Positions 61,192 to 64,000 of a stretch of DNA of 64,000 nucleotides are shown here, one piece after another (the stretch's first letter is position 1; each line of letters starts with the position of its first letter). This DNA comes from Dorea_D sp963559605 (GTDB lineage: Bacteria > Bacillota > Clostridia > Lachnospirales > Lachnospiraceae). Below the pieces are notes generated by a model. The model was not told where the DNA came from and did not search any database. It saw only the letters and a list, made by a program, of their open reading frames with translations. A program made the position numbers and the translations under genes. The stretch lies in NCBI GenBank assembly GCA_963559605.1, contig CAUWLL010000001.1, positions 1 through 64,000 of the forward strand. Reading direction: 5' to 3'.

Positions 61192-63876
61192 TTATTTCTC
61201 AAGTCCCTCTGTTTCGATAACAAATTTAACACTTCCATCCATATCTTTGGATTTTCCGGCATAGGAATCATAGCTGCATGCATCGGAAGTCAGAGCATCA
61301 ACTCTGTCCAGAACGCTTCCAAGAAGTTCATCTGTCGTTTCCTGCAGTTTCTTAACTCCGTCTTCGTTGAAGGTTACGGTACCGTCTTTTAATCGGAGTG
61401 CTCCGTTTTGTAATGCTGTGATTCCGTTCTCCACTTTACTGCTTCCTATTTTCAACTTGCCTGCACCGGAGGTGAGCTCGTTGGTACCGGAAAGTAATCG
61501 AGAAGCCCCTTTTCTCAGCGCTGCACTATTCATAGTGAGGGCTGCGGAACCATCGGAAAGTTCCCTGCTCAATGTGGAAAGTCCCTGATTTAACTGTTTG
61601 GTTCCTCCGGCAAGTGTTTGTACGCCATCCGTCAGTACAGGCGCATTTGCTTTCAGTTCATCTGCTCCCTGTAATAAGAGCGGATTTGCTTTTGAAAGTT
61701 CTTTTAACCCGGTTGTCAGTGTTTCCATGCCCTTTACTGCTTCTGGAAGGCTGTCGGTCTTTTTATCTAACGTTCCTACTTTAGCGGAAAGTGTTCCGAT
61801 TGCCCCGTTTAATTGCTGCATTCCGGTATTGAGTTTTGCAACAGAATCTTTCAATTGTGCCATAGGATTTGTCGGAATCGTATCTTTTTGAGAAGCAATA
61901 TGTTCTAACTGCCTCTCCATCTTCTCTACCTTTGGAGTCAGACCGGAAAATCCTTTCTGAACGGCTTGATACTGTTTCTGCATTTCAGAGACCATGGATT
62001 GTAATTTGCCAAGATCCGGCGCCTGAATATTGACCGCTACCTTTGGAGTCTCTACTTTCCCCAAAGCGCTTAGCTTTCCTGTATTTACTTTTGCGCCGGA
62101 AAGTTTCTTTGCAGTTTCCGAAAGAGCGTTGGCGGCCTCAGTATCCCCATTTTCCTTAAGCTTTGCAGCCTGTGCGTTCAGTTCTGAAATGGCAGAATCC
62201 ATCTGCTTGTTTGTTTCTTCGGCTTCTTTTTTCGCTGCTGCAATTTCACTGTTCTTTGCCGAAATCTGTTCGTTTACATCTTTGGCAAGACTTTTTCCGG
62301 CTTCCTCCACCGCATTTTGGCAGGTTGCTTTCATGCCTTCCAGCTCTTTTGTCAACGACTGGAGATTTTCCATGATCTTCGTACTTGTAGCCATCATCTT
62401 TTCTGTCTGTTCCAGAACTTGAGACTGCGTTGTCTTAGACATTTCTCCTGCCTGTGTTGCCAGTTTCTTTCCGGCAGCTGTCATCGTATCGACCTGCTCC
62501 GTCATAGCCTTCATAGACGAAAGGCTGTCGTTTAATTTCTTTGTTCCAGCTTCTAATGTCTGAGAAGCAACATAGATGTCCTCCGAAGAGCTTCCTTTGC
62601 CGTCTACTGCCTTATCTAACGCGGTAATAGCTGTCTTGATTTCCGTAAGTCCCTCTTTTAAGGTACTAAGCTTTTCTGCTCCTGTGGCGATCTGCTCCTC
62701 TCCTGCAACATAGGATTTTACACCGTCGGCAAGGGAAACCGTTCCCTTTGTATAATCTTCCACGCCTTTTACGACTTTATGGACTCCATCCACATACTCG
62801 GACACCTGACTGTTTAAGGCGCCGTCTTTTCCCATATATTTCTGGATTCCCCGGTTCAGCGAATCTGCACCTTTTGTATAGCGGCCGATCCCGCCGGATA
62901 ATTCAGAAACTCCGTTTTTTAACTCGCCGATTCCATCCTTCAGCGTTCCTACGCCTTTGTCAAATTCTCCGTAGCTTTTCCCAAGAGTGTCTGCTCCCTT
63001 AGAAAGTTCTGAAGAACCGTCTACAAGCTGAAGTGCGGCGTCTTCCAGTTCATTCAGGGCGTCCATGACAGCATCTGCGTCTTCGGTATCGTCCAGATTC
63101 ATATCCTCCAGTACATCAGAAAGCGCCACCGTGAACGTCGGCTTCATTGTGAAATCCGTCACATCTGCCGTGATTTCCAAGCGCTCCGGCATGGTAATCT
63201 GATCGAATGCTGAAAAATTCTTTGCTTCGTTGAGTCCAAGGCTTTCTTTCAATCCCGGCATTCCCACGCCAAGCACTATATGCCTGTCACCGTCAGAAAT
63301 CACTTTTCCGTTATCAATGACTACGTTGGAGAAATTTTCCTCCGGGAAGATCATTCCCGTTACCAGCACAAAAGGACTGTAGATTTCCTCCTTTTTTCCG
63401 TCAATGACTGTTTCTGTCTTTGCATGATTCTTATAGTCGATCCGAATTTTTAATTTCCCGCTTTTTCCTATCAGTTTCTCGGGAGCTGTCTTTTTACCGT
63501 TCAGATAATAGGTGAATTTTACAGAAACCGGAAGTTCTTTTTCGCTGGTTCCCTGATAATAAATGTCTTTTCCGTCGGTATTCCATGTAACGTTTCCGTT
63601 GGCAGTTTCAAAGGTCTCCTCACCTTTTACATTTTTTATCCCGGTAAGCTCAGAGCGGTCTTTTAATACATTTTGTACACCTGCATTTTTCAGCCAGTCA
63701 GACACCGTGATCTTTGCCTCGTTACCGTTTGCATCGGTATTGACATAAACTGTCTCTTCTTTAGATACAACAGTATCTTTTTCTGCCGCGCAGACCGGCA
63801 TGGCGCTCATAATTCCTGCCATGCTCACTGCAAGCCCTGCCGTCATTTTCTTTTTTAGATTTTTCTTTTTATTCAT
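61192..63876 (-). CDS. exported heptad-repeat protein paired with an MMPL transporter (894 aa)
   Basis: A lysine-rich start and hydrophobic segment ending V-C-A-A form a signal peptide. Residues about 90-260 hold a folded domain, then two regions of X-X-X-Leu-X-X-Gly heptads (about 283-410 and 745-840, with units such as T-L-K-D-G-I-G-E-L-K-N-G), separated by a long coiled coil (about 430-720). No C-terminal membrane helix or sorting signal is seen. Such heptads are known from YhgE/Pip-type and MMPL-associated proteins. The start ATG overlaps the stop of the upstream MMPL gene, so the two are translated together and probably work together in export. Confidence 0.82.
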   Translation of the reverse strand: MNKKKNLKKKMTAGLAVSMAGIMSAMPVCAAEKDTVVSKEETVYVNTDANGNEAKITVSDWLKNAGVQNVLKDRSELTGIKNVKGEETFETANGNVTWNTDGKDIYYQGTSEKELPVSVKFTYYLNGKKTAPEKLIGKSGKLKIRIDYKNHAKTETVIDGKKEEIYSPFVLVTGMIFPEENFSNVVIDNGKVISDGDRHIVLGVGMPGLKESLGLNEAKNFSAFDQITMPERLEITADVTDFTMKPTFTVALSDVLEDMNLDDTEDADAVMDALNELEDAALQLVDGSSELSKGADTLGKSYGEFDKGVGTLKDGIGELKNGVSELSGGIGRYTKGADSLNRGIQKYMGKDGALNSQVSEYVDGVHKVVKGVEDYTKGTVSLADGVKSYVAGEEQIATGAEKLSTLKEGLTEIKTAITALDKAVDGKGSSSEDIYVASQTLEAGTKKLNDSLSSMKAMTEQVDTMTAAGKKLATQAGEMSKTTQSQVLEQTEKMMATSTKIMENLQSLTKELEGMKATCQNAVEEAGKSLAKDVNEQISAKNSEIAAAKKEAEETNKQMDSAISELNAQAAKLKENGDTEAANALSETAKKLSGAKVNTGKLSALGKVETPKVAVNIQAPDLGKLQSMVSEMQKQYQAVQKGFSGLTPKVEKMERQLEHIASQKDTIPTNPMAQLKDSVAKLNTGMQQLNGAIGTLSAKVGTLDKKTDSLPEAVKGMETLTTGLKELSKANPLLLQGADELKANAPVLTDGVQTLAGGTKQLNQGLSTLSRELSDGSAALTMNSAALRKGASRLLSGTNELTSGAGKLKIGSSKVENGITALQNGALRLKDGTVTFNEDGVKKLQETTDELLGSVLDRVDALTSDACSYDSYAGKSKDMDGSVKFVIETEGLEK

Positions 63877-64000
63877 GATGTTTACTCCTTTCTTTCAACG
63901 CTTTTAATTCTGGATTCTTCCCGAAGGTTGTCATGATTATCGGTCTGTCAAAGAGAACGAACATGGCAGGAAGAATCAAAATAACGACAAACATACTGAT
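63869..64000 (-). CDS. MMPL/RND-family transporter, C-terminal end (partial)
   Basis: Only the last 43 codons lie in the window; the gene continues past 64000. The visible part has a final membrane helix ending V-I-L-I-L-P-A-M-F-V-L-F-D-R, the typical last segment of MMPL-type exporters, and a short charged tail ending K-H-H-E. Its stop codon overlaps the start of the heptad-repeat gene (ATGAATAA), showing translational coupling. Substrate unknown. Confidence 0.78.
   Translation of the reverse strand: MSMFVVILILPAMFVLFDRPIIMTTFGKNPELKALKERSKHHE

Noticed and set aside
61367..63858. Several plus-strand open frames over the heptad-repeat gene
   Set aside because: They are antisense to a long, repeat-rich coding sequence with a clear signal peptide and coupling to the MMPL gene.

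Overview
The window looks like a chromosomal segment of a spore-forming Bacillota of the class Clostridia, most likely a Lachnospiraceae gut commensal. The evidence is the core gene content and order (rplU-prp-rpmA-obgE-yhbY-nadD-yqeK-rsfS-lexA, recU beside a RluA synthase, ylbJ, Y-family polymerase plus YolD protein, short HisG with HisZ), strong AGGAGG ribosome binding sites, SigA-type promoters and moderately low GC. No rRNA or tRNA gene and no CRISPR array was seen.

Layout. 1-11,090 is an AT-rich accessory region. It begins with a decaying, internally duplicated islet (166-7,140): a small DUF7336-like protein and a relic second copy, a membrane protein, ankyrin-repeat proteins (one a frameshifted lipoprotein), two membrane-anchored propeller-like paralogues and a helical-repeat protein. 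The content resembles an array of orphan immunity genes, but no toxin is present. Then come a complete type III toxin-antitoxin locus of the CptIN type (7,254-7,953: SigA promoter, two 45-nt RNA repeats, terminator, toxin), a flavodoxin-like gene, a group II intron whose reverse transcriptase carries a nonsense codon (8,612-10,478), and a small lipoprotein.

11,091-31,590 is mostly core: rsmD-coaD, ylbJ, a PepD dipeptidase, an M23 peptidase, a long RNA-modification/repair run (RsmF-like methyltransferase, two pseudouridine synthases, HAD phosphatase, YgiQ radical SAM, recU), and a histidine operon hisZ-hisG-hisD-hisB-hisIE. The HisIE protein has an extra N-terminal HisF-like barrel that has lost at least one catalytic aspartate. 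RfbD, a dicarboxylate/amino acid symporter and Ogt follow.

31,600-42,300 holds an SOS-type Y-family polymerase with its YolD partner, an antimicrobial-peptide-type two-component/ABC transporter cluster, a multiply frameshifted hybrid histidine kinase and an AAA-ATPase-like/PD-(D/E)XK protein. 42,500-48,350 holds a B12-binding radical SAM protein, its DUF2344 partner fused to a HAD phosphatase, aspartate kinase, a CBS protein and an amidohydrolase.

48,428-52,724 is the least explained segment: an XRE repressor with two operators, a broken tiny membrane gene, a two-TM protein, a double zinc-ribbon protein, a small membrane ORF without a normal start, and a zinc-ribbon/TM/subtilase/FnIII protease split by a G-tract frameshift. 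A secreted beta-helix protein follows. The ribosomal/Obg core cluster runs to 58,500, then lexA diverges from a YneA-like LysM gene across a region with several LexA-type boxes. The window ends with a XerS-like recombinase and, on the minus strand, a heptad-repeat exported protein downstream of an MMPL transporter cut by the window edge.

Working together: lexA, the YneA-like gene and the polymerase/YolD pair form an SOS circuit; Prp matures L27 encoded next to it; HisZ activates short-form HisG; the RR/HK/ABC genes form a stress-response detoxification unit.
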